Positions 52,320 through 60,850 of a stretch of 64,000 nucleotides of DNA are shown piece by piece (the first letter of the stretch is position 1; each line of letters begins with the position of its first letter). The position numbers and the translations under genes are program-made. The notes below the pieces were generated by a model. It saw nothing but the letters and a program-made list of their open reading frames with translations, was not told where the DNA came from and did no database searches. The stretch is from CALLCD01 sp039196965 (GTDB lineage: Bacteria > Pseudomonadota > Alphaproteobacteria > Caulobacterales > Hyphomonadaceae). Location: contig JBCCUK010000015.1 in NCBI GenBank assembly GCA_039196965.1, positions 25,448-89,447 on the forward strand, given 5' to 3'.

Positions 52320-53294
52320 TCAATAAGCAGAAGCGTAAACGTCGGTTTCAAGTTCGGAGACGTCCGGCATGGGAGCTGCTAGTCCTTTCTCAACGGCAGC
52401 CGCGACCTCGGCGGCGATTTCCTGTTCAATTGCGTCGAGGTCTGCATCGGTCATCAAGCTTGCTTCGATAACGCGGGCGCGGAAATTCTTGAGGCCATCC
52501 CGTCCTCTCGCCTCAACCAATTCGTCTTCACTGCGGTAAGGCTGCGGATCCCCGACGAAGTGACCAAGATAGCGCGGACATTCAGTTACGATGGTGGAGG
52601 GGAGGCATTCGTCGCGGCCTCGTTCGAGAGCCCTGCCCATGGCGTCGCGTACAGCAAAAAAATCTGTCCCATCGACCGTTTCGGCGGGCATGCCGAAACT
52701 CGCAGCGCGCGCGGCGATAGAGTCAGCACCGACGGCATAGCTTGCGGCTGTGTGCTCACCATAGCCATTGTTCTCGATGACGAAGATAGCAGGCACGCCA
52801 AGGACTACAGCCATGTTCATTGCTTCGAAGGTCGTGCCCTGATTCGATGAACCGTCGCCTCCGAAGGCGACCGATACATTGCCAGTCTTCTTGATCTTTT
52901 GGGTAAGTGCAGCGCCGACCGCGATGGGCGGGGAGCCGCCGACAATGGCATTGGCACCGAGCATTCCGCGATCAAAATCAGCAATATGCATGGAGCCACC
53001 CTTGCCGTTGCAGAGCCCGCCAGCTTTCCCCATGATTTCCAGCATCATGCCTTCAATATCGCAGCCTTTGGCCAGGCAATGGCCATGACCTCGGTGGGTG
53101 GATCCAATCCAGTCATCGTCTGTCAGATCGTGGCAGATGCCGACTCCTGAGGCTTCCTGGCCAAGGTAGACGTGGGCAAAGCCAGGGATATTACCGAGGG
53201 CAAACTGTTTCTCGACCTGCTCCTCGAATTGTCGGATTGCGCTCATCCGCCGGTAGGCGCGGGTGAGATCTTCTCTGCTCATCTGTAGCTGCAT
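52320..53294 (-). CDS. Thiamine-dependent 2-oxoacid/acetoin dehydrogenase E1 alpha subunit
   Basis: 324 aa. The thiamine-diphosphate motif is GDGSSNQGTTFEAMNMA ending VIENN, preceded by STHRGHGHCLAKG and KGGSMHIADF, as in AcoA-type E1 alpha subunits. I chose ATG 53294 (GGA 6 nt upstream); the frame extends to 53336, overlapping the SDR gene. With E1 beta it would cleave an alpha-keto or acyloin substrate and transfer the acyl group to a lipoyl arm. Confidence 0.92.
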   Translation of the reverse strand: MQLQMSREDLTRAYRRMSAIRQFEEQVEKQFALGNIPGFAHVYLGQEASGVGICHDLTDDDWIGSTHRGHGHCLAKGCDIEGMMLEIMGKAGGLCNGKGGSMHIADFDRGMLGANAIVGGSPPIAVGAALTQKIKKTGNVSVAFGGDGSSNQGTTFEAMNMAVVLGVPAIFVIENNGYGEHTAASYAVGADSIAARAASFGMPAETVDGTDFFAVRDAMGRALERGRDECLPSTIVTECPRYLGHFVGDPQPYRSEDELVEARGRDGLKNFRARVIEASLMTDADLDAIEQEIAAEVAAAVEKGLAAPMPDVSELETDVYASAY

Positions 53295-53322
53295 GTTATG
53301 TCCATCTGTATACGAATAGTTT

Positions 53323-54096
53323 TCAGTCTGCTCCACGTCCGCCGTCGACAGTCAATTCCGCGCCAGTCATATAGCTGGATTGGTCGGAGGCTAGGAACGC
53401 AATCGCGTCAGCAATGTCTTCTGGTAGTCCCACCGATCTGAGGGGAGTATCGTCAGCGAAACTGGTTTTAAGCGTTTCATCGTCGCCAAATTGGCTGGTG
53501 AGCATTTCTGTCCAGATCACCCCTGGATGCAATGAGTTCACTCGAATCTGTGGGTCCAGCTCTGCCCCTTCCAGGGCTGCTGATTTCGTCATCCCCGTGA
53601 TAGCTCCCTTAGTGGCGCAGTAGGCCGTCGCATCTGGATATCCAACCTGGCCCATAAGCGACGAGACATTCACGATCGATCCGCCACGGCCCGTCTCTTT
53701 TATCGCGCGAAAGCCATGTTTCATTCCGAGGAAAGTTCCCTCAACATTGGTTTGGTAGATCCAGTCATAGTCTTCGGCTGTGGTATCGGCGACCGGTTTC
53801 ACCATGAACACACCGGCATTGTTCACAACGATATCGAGCCCATCGAAACGAGACATAGCTTCCGATGTGATCCGCTCCCATTCCCTCTCGCTGGTGATGT
53901 CCTGGGGAATGAAAATGCTGTCACCACCAGCTTCGTCTATCAGGCCTTGTGTTCGCGCGCCGTCTGCTTCGTTGCGGCCTGTGGCGATAACTTTTGCGCC
54001 GGACCTGGCAAAGAGCACTGCGGTCGCGCGCCCGATACCTTTTGTGGTGCCGGTGATGATTGCAACTTTTCCATTCAACTCATTCAATGGGGTCAT
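53323..54096 (-). CDS. Short-chain dehydrogenase/reductase (SDR 2 of 5)
   Basis: 257 aa classical SDR. Cofactor motif TGTTKGIG, NNAG, catalytic YCATK. ATGA overlap with the preceding SDR gene, so the two are translated together. Sequence differs clearly from its neighbour, which suggests different substrates rather than a tandem duplication. Confidence 0.92.
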   Translation of the reverse strand: MTPLNELNGKVAIITGTTKGIGRATAVLFARSGAKVIATGRNEADGARTQGLIDEAGGDSIFIPQDITSEREWERITSEAMSRFDGLDIVVNNAGVFMVKPVADTTAEDYDWIYQTNVEGTFLGMKHGFRAIKETGRGGSIVNVSSLMGQVGYPDATAYCATKGAITGMTKSAALEGAELDPQIRVNSLHPGVIWTEMLTSQFGDDETLKTSFADDTPLRSVGLPEDIADAIAFLASDQSSYMTGAELTVDGGRGAD

Positions 54097-54827
54097 CGGA
54101 TGATCATGCCTCCATCCAGAACGAGGTCGGTGCCGGTCATGAACTTTGATCGGTCGGTGGCTGCAAACAGAACAGCGTCGCCAATCTCATCAGCGTTACC
54201 GAACCGTTTCATGGGAACAACCGTAGGCGCGATCTGATCTTCGGGAAAAGCGGCGGTCATATCTGTGCGGATAAAACCAGGCAGCACGCTGTTTACGCGG
54301 ATGTTCTCCGGTCCAAGTTCAAGCGCTGCCGATTTGGTGAGCAGGCGTATGCCTGTTTTTGCCGACGAATAATGGGCATACCCTGCCGCGCTTATCCGGC
54401 CCATTATTGACGACATCAAAATGATCGAACCACCGCCTCCATGTTTGCGCATTTCTATGGCACCATGCTTTACAGCTAGAAAAGCCCCTTTCAGATGAAC
54501 GTCATTCATAGTCCTGAAGTCATCAAGTGACATGTCGGTCAGAGGTGACGCATTCGATATACCTGCATTGGCGACGAGAATATCAAGTCGACCAAAGGCA
54601 TCTTGGGCTTTATGGGTAACCGTCTCCCAATCGGCTTCAGAACTAACGTTTTGCCTTACAAATAGGCTATGTCCTGGTAGTGCTGCTGCAGCTGCTATGC
54701 CGGCCTCTTCGGATCGGCCGGTGATTACCACTTTTGCACCTGCCTCAGCGAGGCATGACGCACACGCGAGACCGATCCCACGTGTGCCGCCCGTTATCAG
54801 TGCGACCTTTTTATTTAGTTCGCTCAT
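54093..54827 (-). CDS. Short-chain dehydrogenase/reductase (SDR 3 of 5)
   Basis: 244 aa classical SDR of the FabG-like size. Cofactor motif TGGTRGIG, NAGISN, catalytic YSSAK. It begins 44 bp after the TonB receptor stop and overlaps the next SDR (ATGA). AGGA lies 11 nt before ATG 54827. Confidence 0.92.
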   Translation of the reverse strand: MSELNKKVALITGGTRGIGLACASCLAEAGAKVVITGRSEEAGIAAAAALPGHSLFVRQNVSSEADWETVTHKAQDAFGRLDILVANAGISNASPLTDMSLDDFRTMNDVHLKGAFLAVKHGAIEMRKHGGGGSIILMSSIMGRISAAGYAHYSSAKTGIRLLTKSAALELGPENIRVNSVLPGFIRTDMTAAFPEDQIAPTVVPMKRFGNADEIGDAVLFAATDRSKFMTGTDLVLDGGMIIR

Positions 54828-54871
54828 CGCTTCATAGTTCCTGTCATCTATTGGCCTAATGGTTTTCGAAG

Positions 54872-57301
54872 TCAGAATTCTACAGTTATAGATCCGCCGA
54901 TCTCTCGTGGAGCGTCCAGTGTGCCGAATGTGAGTAGCCCAGCGACCGGTAGGACACTGTTAAGGCCAACATCATCCAGTAGGTTGCGGGCGAAGAAGGC
55001 TCCAGTCACGCGAGTTGGGCCGACATCCCAAGAATAAGAAAGCGTAAGATTAAGAATCTCTTCGGATTCTGAAAAACCACGCGGATCATTAAAGGCTGGT
55101 CCATTGGTGTCCGGTGATACTAATGGGTCGATTTGAGGGCCAATGAGCGGATTGGCGTTAACGATCGTTGTCTGAAGACCGTCGGTGAATCTGAAACTTA
55201 AGCTCCCATTGAAGTCGCCAGGTCCTATCTGTTTTGAGTAATTGCCAGTAATGGAAAAAGTGAAGTCGGGTGTTCGCCGGATTTCCAAGTCTGACTGATC
55301 AAATAAAGCAGGTTCGCCCGTCGCGGGATCGACGCCAAGAATCGGAAACGAGTCGAATTCTGCATTCAAATATCCAAATGATGTCACGATTTCGAAGTCT
55401 TCGGTAACGATCGCTCGTGAATCAAACTCTATGCCCCAAAATGTTGAATCTGACGCGTTTAGAACAACGGTCTCCTGGAATGGTGGTTCGTCGATTGGGA
55501 TTACGACATCTTCCTGACGGTCATCATATAGAGCAACGAATCCCGTTGCATTTAATTGAATTCGATTTTCGAAAAGTTCTGATTTGAATCCAACTTCAAA
55601 TGAGTTCACCTCTTCAGGCTCAAAGATGGTCGTGGCAGCGGTAATGGTGCCCGCGCGTCCGTTGAAGCCTCCTGCTCGGAAACCCTGCGACCATGAGGCA
55701 AATCCAAGAATATCATCTGTAAATTGATAATCTAGAGATATTCGCGGGGCGAAATCGTCGAACTCAGATTTTAGGAAGCCGTCACTGGCGATCTCGATGC
55801 CTTCAGGGAGCTGTGTTGGATCGGTTGTATCAAAAATTGGGACAACACCCACCACGTCGAAATTCAAGTCATTAGATATGCGAAAATCTTTTTGGTCCCG
55901 CGTAAATCGCCCCCCCAGATTTAAACGCAGTTTATCGGTAATGTTGACATCAACATCGGCAAACAGAGCCCATGACAGAGTATCTTGCTCAACATCGGCA
56001 AGAATTTGGCCTGGATTTCCAGATATTGGATCTGGTGGAAAGATTCCACCGTTGGTTATTTGATCCAGTGTATAATTGCTGTCGAACAAATAGAAGCCGG
56101 TGACGAAGTCAATCCGATCGCCTAGCTGACCTGCGAACCTCAGCTCCTGAGAAAATTGGCGGTAGTCCTGATTTCTGGTTGTAAAGAAAAACGGGGAGGA
56201 CGTGGCGTCAAAATCCTGAGTTTGACTGTCAACAGATTCCCGCCAAGCCGTTATAGAGGTCAGGGTAAAGTCCCCAATGTCCCAGTTGATCTCGGCTGTT
56301 AGGTCATCTTCGTCGAGGAAGAAGGCGTCGTCGAAGTCAGAAAACGTTTCGAATGTATCTGCAAGGTCATCAACACTTAGTCCACACTCTGCTGGTGGAG
56401 CAAAGGATGGCACCGCACCGGGTATACCGCATATCAAATCAAGCCCAGGTTGACTAAGCGATACTTGAACTGGATCGCCGGTAAACTCCTGGCGTTCTGC
56501 GGTGAATAGAAAATCAATATTCTCGGTGATATCTGCGCCGATTGTGAATCCATAGTTCAGATAGTCTGCCCCACCATCATCGCTGCCAGTGGTAATGTTA
56601 TCAAAGAAGCCGTCAAAATTGCGTTCAAATACAAACGCCTTAAGACCGATGCGGTCCTTCACAATCGGAACATTCAAAATTCCTGAATATTCCTGTCTTT
56701 CCTGATTGGTAACAGAAGCCTGGGCCTTAAATCCCCAATCCTTCGTCGGTCGCGAGCGCTGCACATTGATAACACCGCCTATCGTATTCCGCCCAAAAAG
56801 TGTTCCTTGCGGACCGCGAAGAACTTCGACACTTTCGAAGTCAAAGGTGTTAGACAATTGGCCGACGCTCGTTCCTAGGAATACACCATCGATAACAACG
56901 CCAACGGTGGGTTCGAAACTTCTCTCGACGTCTTCAAAACTAATTCCCCGAATCGATACCGCCGATGCGCCTGGCGCTGCTGATACGCTATCAACCACGA
57001 CATTGGGTGCCAATCCCTGTATGTCCTCGATCGTCAGAGCGCCTTCGTTGGCTAACTGTTCCGGGCTAACAGCGGTAATCGAAACTGGAACAGTTTGGAT
57101 ACTTTCTTCGCGCCGACGAGCTGATACGATCATTTCATCCATACGGAGAATATCGGTGTCCTCTATTTCTGTATCAGCTGCTTCGTTGTCCGTTGTCTGA
57201 GCAGATAGCGTGGCGGGTGACGTGGCTATAGCCATTGCCGCAATCAACGCTGAGCGCGCCGGATAGTTTTGTAATGAATGCGATATAGTTTTACGTGACA
57301 T
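54872..57301 (-). CDS. TonB-dependent outer-membrane receptor
   Basis: 809 aa. Signal peptide (ALIAAMAIATSPATLSAQ), TonB-box-like region (DEMIVSARRREESIQTVPVSITAV), plug domain with VEVLRGPQGTLFGRNTIGG, and a 22-strand-type barrel ending in an aromatic-rich final strand (GGSITVEF). The family imports hydrophobic or large substrates across the outer membrane. GGGGAGG precedes ATG 57301. First gene of the long minus operon, which points to substrate uptake as its first step. Confidence 0.95.
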   Translation of the reverse strand: MSRKTISHSLQNYPARSALIAAMAIATSPATLSAQTTDNEAADTEIEDTDILRMDEMIVSARRREESIQTVPVSITAVSPEQLANEGALTIEDIQGLAPNVVVDSVSAAPGASAVSIRGISFEDVERSFEPTVGVVIDGVFLGTSVGQLSNTFDFESVEVLRGPQGTLFGRNTIGGVINVQRSRPTKDWGFKAQASVTNQERQEYSGILNVPIVKDRIGLKAFVFERNFDGFFDNITTGSDDGGADYLNYGFTIGADITENIDFLFTAERQEFTGDPVQVSLSQPGLDLICGIPGAVPSFAPPAECGLSVDDLADTFETFSDFDDAFFLDEDDLTAEINWDIGDFTLTSITAWRESVDSQTQDFDATSSPFFFTTRNQDYRQFSQELRFAGQLGDRIDFVTGFYLFDSNYTLDQITNGGIFPPDPISGNPGQILADVEQDTLSWALFADVDVNITDKLRLNLGGRFTRDQKDFRISNDLNFDVVGVVPIFDTTDPTQLPEGIEIASDGFLKSEFDDFAPRISLDYQFTDDILGFASWSQGFRAGGFNGRAGTITAATTIFEPEEVNSFEVGFKSELFENRIQLNATGFVALYDDRQEDVVIPIDEPPFQETVVLNASDSTFWGIEFDSRAIVTEDFEIVTSFGYLNAEFDSFPILGVDPATGEPALFDQSDLEIRRTPDFTFSITGNYSKQIGPGDFNGSLSFRFTDGLQTTIVNANPLIGPQIDPLVSPDTNGPAFNDPRGFSESEEILNLTLSYSWDVGPTRVTGAFFARNLLDDVGLNSVLPVAGLLTFGTLDAPREIGGSITVEF

Positions 57302-57374
57302 GCTTTCCTCCCCTGTCACTAGCTATGTGTCGGTTATTCCGATCTACAATGTCAGTTTAGCGTGTCTTGAGATA

Positions 57375-57415
57375 AAAAAGTCAAGCCTGCTTGAAATAAA
57401 CAAGCAGATTTGTTT
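57375..57415. promoter_or_regulatory. Candidate operators in the TonB/SDR divergent promoter
   Basis: TCAAGCCTGCTTGA (57381-57394) is a palindrome with 6-bp arms; AAACAA (57398-57403) and TTGTTT (57410-57415) form a second one. The first shares the core CAAGCCTGxTTG with the site at 39071-39082. They lie about 80 bp from the TonB start and 37-60 bp from the SDR start. Confidence 0.5.
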
Positions 57416-57451
57416 ATGATGTTGCTCAAAGAACATGTTGGAGAAGATGGA

Positions 57452-58225
57452 ATGCAGTCCGGGCAATTGGCCGGTAAAACGGCTATCATAACGGGGGGCG
57501 CTAGCGGTATTGGTGCAGCGACAGCAAAACGCTTTGTTGAAGAGGGGGCAAGCGTTGTCCTTGCAGATATTCAGGCGGAGAAAGCAGAGGCGCTTTCTCG
57601 CGACTTAGGCGCAAGTGCAAAGTGGATAGGATTAGATGTAACCGATCCTGACGACTGGGCCGCTGCAATAGACAAGGCGCTCGAATTTGGGCCGGTTACA
57701 ACAATTGTTAATTCAGCTGGTATCAGCGTACCAGGTAGTATCGAGGAGATCGATCTCGCTACTTTCAAAGCAACTATTAGCGTCAATCTCGAAGGTGTAT
57801 TTCTAGGCTGTAAGATTGGCGTTGCCGCCATGAGAGACGGTAAGGGCGGATCAATTATCAATGTGGCTTCCACGCTTGGGGTCAAGTCAGGCGCTTTATT
57901 TCCGGCTTACTCAGCTTCTAAGGGCGGTGTCCGCCTGTTAACACGATCAGTCGCACTTCATTGTACTGAGCAAAAATACGATATTCGAGTGAATACTATT
58001 CTACCCGGCGCAATTCACACTGAAATGGTTGACGCATACATCGCTGCTGGAGAGCAGTCTGGCCAGACTCGTGATCAGGTTATCGATGGATTTGCGAGCG
58101 TGCATCCGATGAAAAGGCTAGGGCGTCCGGAGGAACCTGCCAACGCCATTGTCTTTCTGGCTTCGGACAATTCGTCTTTTACGACGGGAGCGGACATTCC
58201 AATCGACGGCGGATACCTCGCCTAG
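57452..58225 (+). CDS. Short-chain dehydrogenase/reductase (SDR 4 of 5)
   Basis: 257 aa classical SDR. Cofactor motif TGGASGIG, NSAGIS, catalytic YSASK. GGAG lies 8 nt before ATG 57452; an upstream in-frame ATG at 57410 has no such site and lies in the operator region. It is followed after 29 bp by the P450, so it may oxidise the P450 product alcohol. Confidence 0.92.
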   Translation: MQSGQLAGKTAIITGGASGIGAATAKRFVEEGASVVLADIQAEKAEALSRDLGASAKWIGLDVTDPDDWAAAIDKALEFGPVTTIVNSAGISVPGSIEEIDLATFKATISVNLEGVFLGCKIGVAAMRDGKGGSIINVASTLGVKSGALFPAYSASKGGVRLLTRSVALHCTEQKYDIRVNTILPGAIHTEMVDAYIAAGEQSGQTRDQVIDGFASVHPMKRLGRPEEPANAIVFLASDNSSFTTGADIPIDGGYLA

Positions 58226-58254
58226 ATGATCGAGATTAAAGGCGGGAGAAATAC

Positions 58255-59550
58255 ATGCCAGACATAGAAGAAGCCGTTGGACCGGATCCTTTAACGTGTC
58301 CGATTAGCGAGGTGGATACGTTTGACGGAGAGTTTCTTCAGGATCCATATCCTTTTTACGCGCGCACCCGAACCGAGGCACCTGTCTATCGTGATCCGAA
58401 GAGTGGCGTCGTCTATGTGGCGACCTACGATCTCGTCCAGGAGGTCAATTCAAAGCCACGTGTGTTTTCGAACAAGTTCGGAGAGCGTTTGCGTTCGGGC
58501 GGTGTAGAGCCGCCTTCCGAGGAAGAAATAGCGATAATGTCGAAAGGCATTGTTCCGATGGATACAATGTTAACTGCCGATCCGCCGGTGCATACGCGAT
58601 ACCGACGGCTCGCGATGAAAGCATTCACATATAAGCGCGTCTTGCAGATGACCGAATATGTCGGCGATCTCTGCCATGAACTCATTGATGCAATGCCCGA
58701 AGATGGTTGCGAGTTTAAGGCCAACTTCGCGGCAAAATTACCCATGTATGTGATATCGGATGCTCTTGGAGTGCCACGAGAAAAATTCGAAGAGTTTGAG
58801 TCTTGGTCGAACGCCTTTATTGCGCAGCTTTCTGGTGTCGCTAGCAAAGAACAGCGACTTTGGGCTGCTGAACGTATAATCGACTTTCAGACCTACTTCC
58901 TGGATGTCATCGAACAAAAACGTGCAAATCCAGGCGATGACGTCATCTCCGATCTTGTGCACGCCGATCTAGCTGAAGAGGGCGATTCTCGAAAAATGAA
59001 CCATGCAGAGCTGATTTCCATTCTTCAGCAATTGCTGGTGGCCGGGAACGAGACGACCGCACACACATTGACTGCAGGGATAAGCTATCTTCTGCAGTAT
59101 CCGGACCAGTTGATGAAGTTAAAGAACGATCCGACACTTGTCCCAAACCTTGTGGAGGAAACGCTTCGCTATTTATCTCCCACGAATAACATGTGGCGCG
59201 TTGCCACCAGTGATGACGCCATAGGTGGCGTCGACGTATCGGAAGGAGATTTGATTCTCTTGAGGTATGGATCCGCCAATCGTGACGAGAGTGTGTTTTC
59301 GGATCCGGATACATTTGATATCAGCCGAGCCAACGCCAAAAGGCATTTTGCATTTGGGGCAGGCATTCATACGTGTCTTGGTGCGCAACTCGCTCGGAAA
59401 GAAATGGTCACTGCATTTCCAATCATCTTAGATAGGTTGTCGGGTCTAAGCCTTGATTCAACGAAAGGTGACTTACAATATTTGCCGAGCATATTGATGC
59501 GTGGCGTCGTAAACTTGAATATCTCATATGTGAAGCGCCCTCGAGAATAA
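58255..59550 (+). CDS. Cytochrome P450
   Basis: 431 aa soluble bacterial P450. Heme-binding loop FGAGIHTCLGAQLARKE with thiolate Cys374; I-helix AGNETTAHT (263-271) with the acid-threonine pair; ExxR motif in EETLRYLSP. It hydroxylates a hydrophobic substrate with electrons from a ferredoxin; the ferredoxin at 47305 is a candidate. Pairs with the SDR upstream. Family number cannot be given from sight. The region from here to about 62 kb looks more A+T-rich than the left part. Confidence 0.95.
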   Translation: MPDIEEAVGPDPLTCPISEVDTFDGEFLQDPYPFYARTRTEAPVYRDPKSGVVYVATYDLVQEVNSKPRVFSNKFGERLRSGGVEPPSEEEIAIMSKGIVPMDTMLTADPPVHTRYRRLAMKAFTYKRVLQMTEYVGDLCHELIDAMPEDGCEFKANFAAKLPMYVISDALGVPREKFEEFESWSNAFIAQLSGVASKEQRLWAAERIIDFQTYFLDVIEQKRANPGDDVISDLVHADLAEEGDSRKMNHAELISILQQLLVAGNETTAHTLTAGISYLLQYPDQLMKLKNDPTLVPNLVEETLRYLSPTNNMWRVATSDDAIGGVDVSEGDLILLRYGSANRDESVFSDPDTFDISRANAKRHFAFGAGIHTCLGAQLARKEMVTAFPIILDRLSGLSLDSTKGDLQYLPSILMRGVVNLNISYVKRPRE

Positions 59551-59593
59551 CCCATACTTGGAACGCGATTCTCGCTTGCTGAGCGCTTTCTAG

Positions 59594-59634
59594 TAAGTTC
59601 AGTTGGCCGATTGCAAAAAACTTATGTAAGTTCA
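59594..59634. promoter_or_regulatory. Repeat elements upstream of Xre/ParS-like gene
   Basis: TAAGTTCA occurs at 59594-59601 and 59627-59634, and ACTTA-TG-TAAGT (59620-59631) is a palindrome overlapping the second copy. They end 14 nt before the GTG start, a suitable place for self-repression. Confidence 0.4.
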
Positions 59635-59648
59635 AGGATAACACTGCC

Positions 59649-60068
59649 GTGCAGACATCACACTTATCCGTATGCGTCTCAGGTGTCGTATCTAATCATG
59701 GATTTGTGCCAGCAAGTAGCAAAAGTTTGATAGAGGCTTATCAAAGAGTGACAAGTAAATGGGAGCTTCGTCCAGATCAGGCGGCTTCGCTGATCGGAAT
59801 GCCGGCCGCAGAGTACGCGTCATTATCAATTGATAGTTTTGCAGGTTTCACTCCCGAGCAGACCAAAAGACTGATAGCCTGTTTGCAGGTATATGCCTTC
59901 GCTTTTGTTTCGCGACTAATTGTGGGCAAGAATATGGACTGGCTGCACAATCCAGCTGACGTGGATCCCTTCGCTGGCGCTTCGCCGATTTCCTATATGA
60001 TATCGGGTGGCTTACCATCAGTTATGTTGACGATTAAATATATTAAAACCGAATATGGTGCGGCATAG
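59649..60068 (+). CDS. Xre/MbcA/ParS-type antitoxin-like protein without visible toxin partner
   Basis: 139 aa from GTG 59649 (AAGGA about 10 nt upstream). The N-terminal helical part with WELRPDQAASLIGMPAAEY resembles the Xre-like HTH of MbcA/ParS antitoxins, followed by LACLQ-type helices; the C-terminus DWLHNPADVDPFAGASPI and GGLPSVMLTIKY fits the toxin-binding DUF2384 domain. Such antitoxins normally neighbour a RES or similar toxin; here the flanks are a P450 and a TetR gene, and no toxin frame is seen. It may act as a plain regulator. Family assignment is by pattern. Confidence 0.6.
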   Translation: MQTSHLSVCVSGVVSNHGFVPASSKSLIEAYQRVTSKWELRPDQAASLIGMPAAEYASLSIDSFAGFTPEQTKRLIACLQVYAFAFVSRLIVGKNMDWLHNPADVDPFAGASPISYMISGGLPSVMLTIKYIKTEYGAA

Positions 60069-60121
60069 ATTTTCTGAGAAAAGAATGTTTCCAGTTCTTG
60101 CTTTTGGCACTCTGTATTATC

Positions 60122-60850
60122 TTACTTCTTTTGGTTGTCTTCAGACCGTAAGAGCGTTTGAAGTGAAGTCTTTATTAATTCACGAACAGCAACTCGTCTT
60201 TTACGATCATTAATAAGTGCGTGATTTATGTGGAGTCCTTCAAATGCAGTGAAAACAAAATCACGCGCTAGCCGAGACTTGTCTTCGGAAATCTTCGACC
60301 ATTCAGGGAAGAATTTTGGTATAAGTGAGAAGGCGTAGTCGTCGTACGTTCGAGCCTTCTTTATGAAGACCTTTTCAAGCTCTGGATCTGTTCGTGATGC
60401 GATAAGCAGTTCCAGGAAAGCTTGATACTCCTCTGTGACAATCGAGCTCCAATAGATCTCCAGGCCCTTCATCTCATCTACTCGTTGACGATCGCTTAGT
60501 TTGACGATCTGCTGATAAAGATCATCTAGCCTTCGGTACATTATGTAGTCGGCTGCACCCGCGATCAAATCTGCTTTAGTCGCGTAGTGATGCAGCATCG
60601 CGCCGCGAGAGATGCCAGCTTGCTTCGCGACGAGCTGGGTAGTCGTTCTCGCGTATCCAGCCTCAGAAAGACACGCAACGGTCGCCTTAAGAAGGGCAAC
60701 ACGCGTCTGGCAACTCTTCTTTTCTTGCCAGCCTATGCCGTCGTCGGATTCTGGGTTCGGGTTCATTCGTTGAACTTGCGCTTGAAGCTCGTCCAATGAA
60801 TTTGAGAAGTCTGGTGTTTCGACAAGTCGTTGGGAGGATGATTTTGTCAT
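60122..60850 (-). CDS. TetR-family transcriptional regulator
   Basis: 242 aa. HTH near residues 60-105: TRVALLKATVACLSEAGYARTTTQLVA and ISRGAMLHHYATKADLI, typical TetR. A 50-residue N-terminal extension precedes it. It overlaps the acyl-CoA dehydrogenase stop (ATGA), so it is made from the same message, whose promoter holds a 26-bp palindrome. A local repressor of the cluster that responds to a CoA thioester or lipophilic ligand is likely but unproven. Confidence 0.9.
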   Translation of the reverse strand: MTKSSSQRLVETPDFSNSLDELQAQVQRMNPNPESDDGIGWQEKKSCQTRVALLKATVACLSEAGYARTTTQLVAKQAGISRGAMLHHYATKADLIAGAADYIMYRRLDDLYQQIVKLSDRQRVDEMKGLEIYWSSIVTEEYQAFLELLIASRTDPELEKVFIKKARTYDDYAFSLIPKFFPEWSKISEDKSRLARDFVFTAFEGLHINHALINDRKRRVAVRELIKTSLQTLLRSEDNQKK

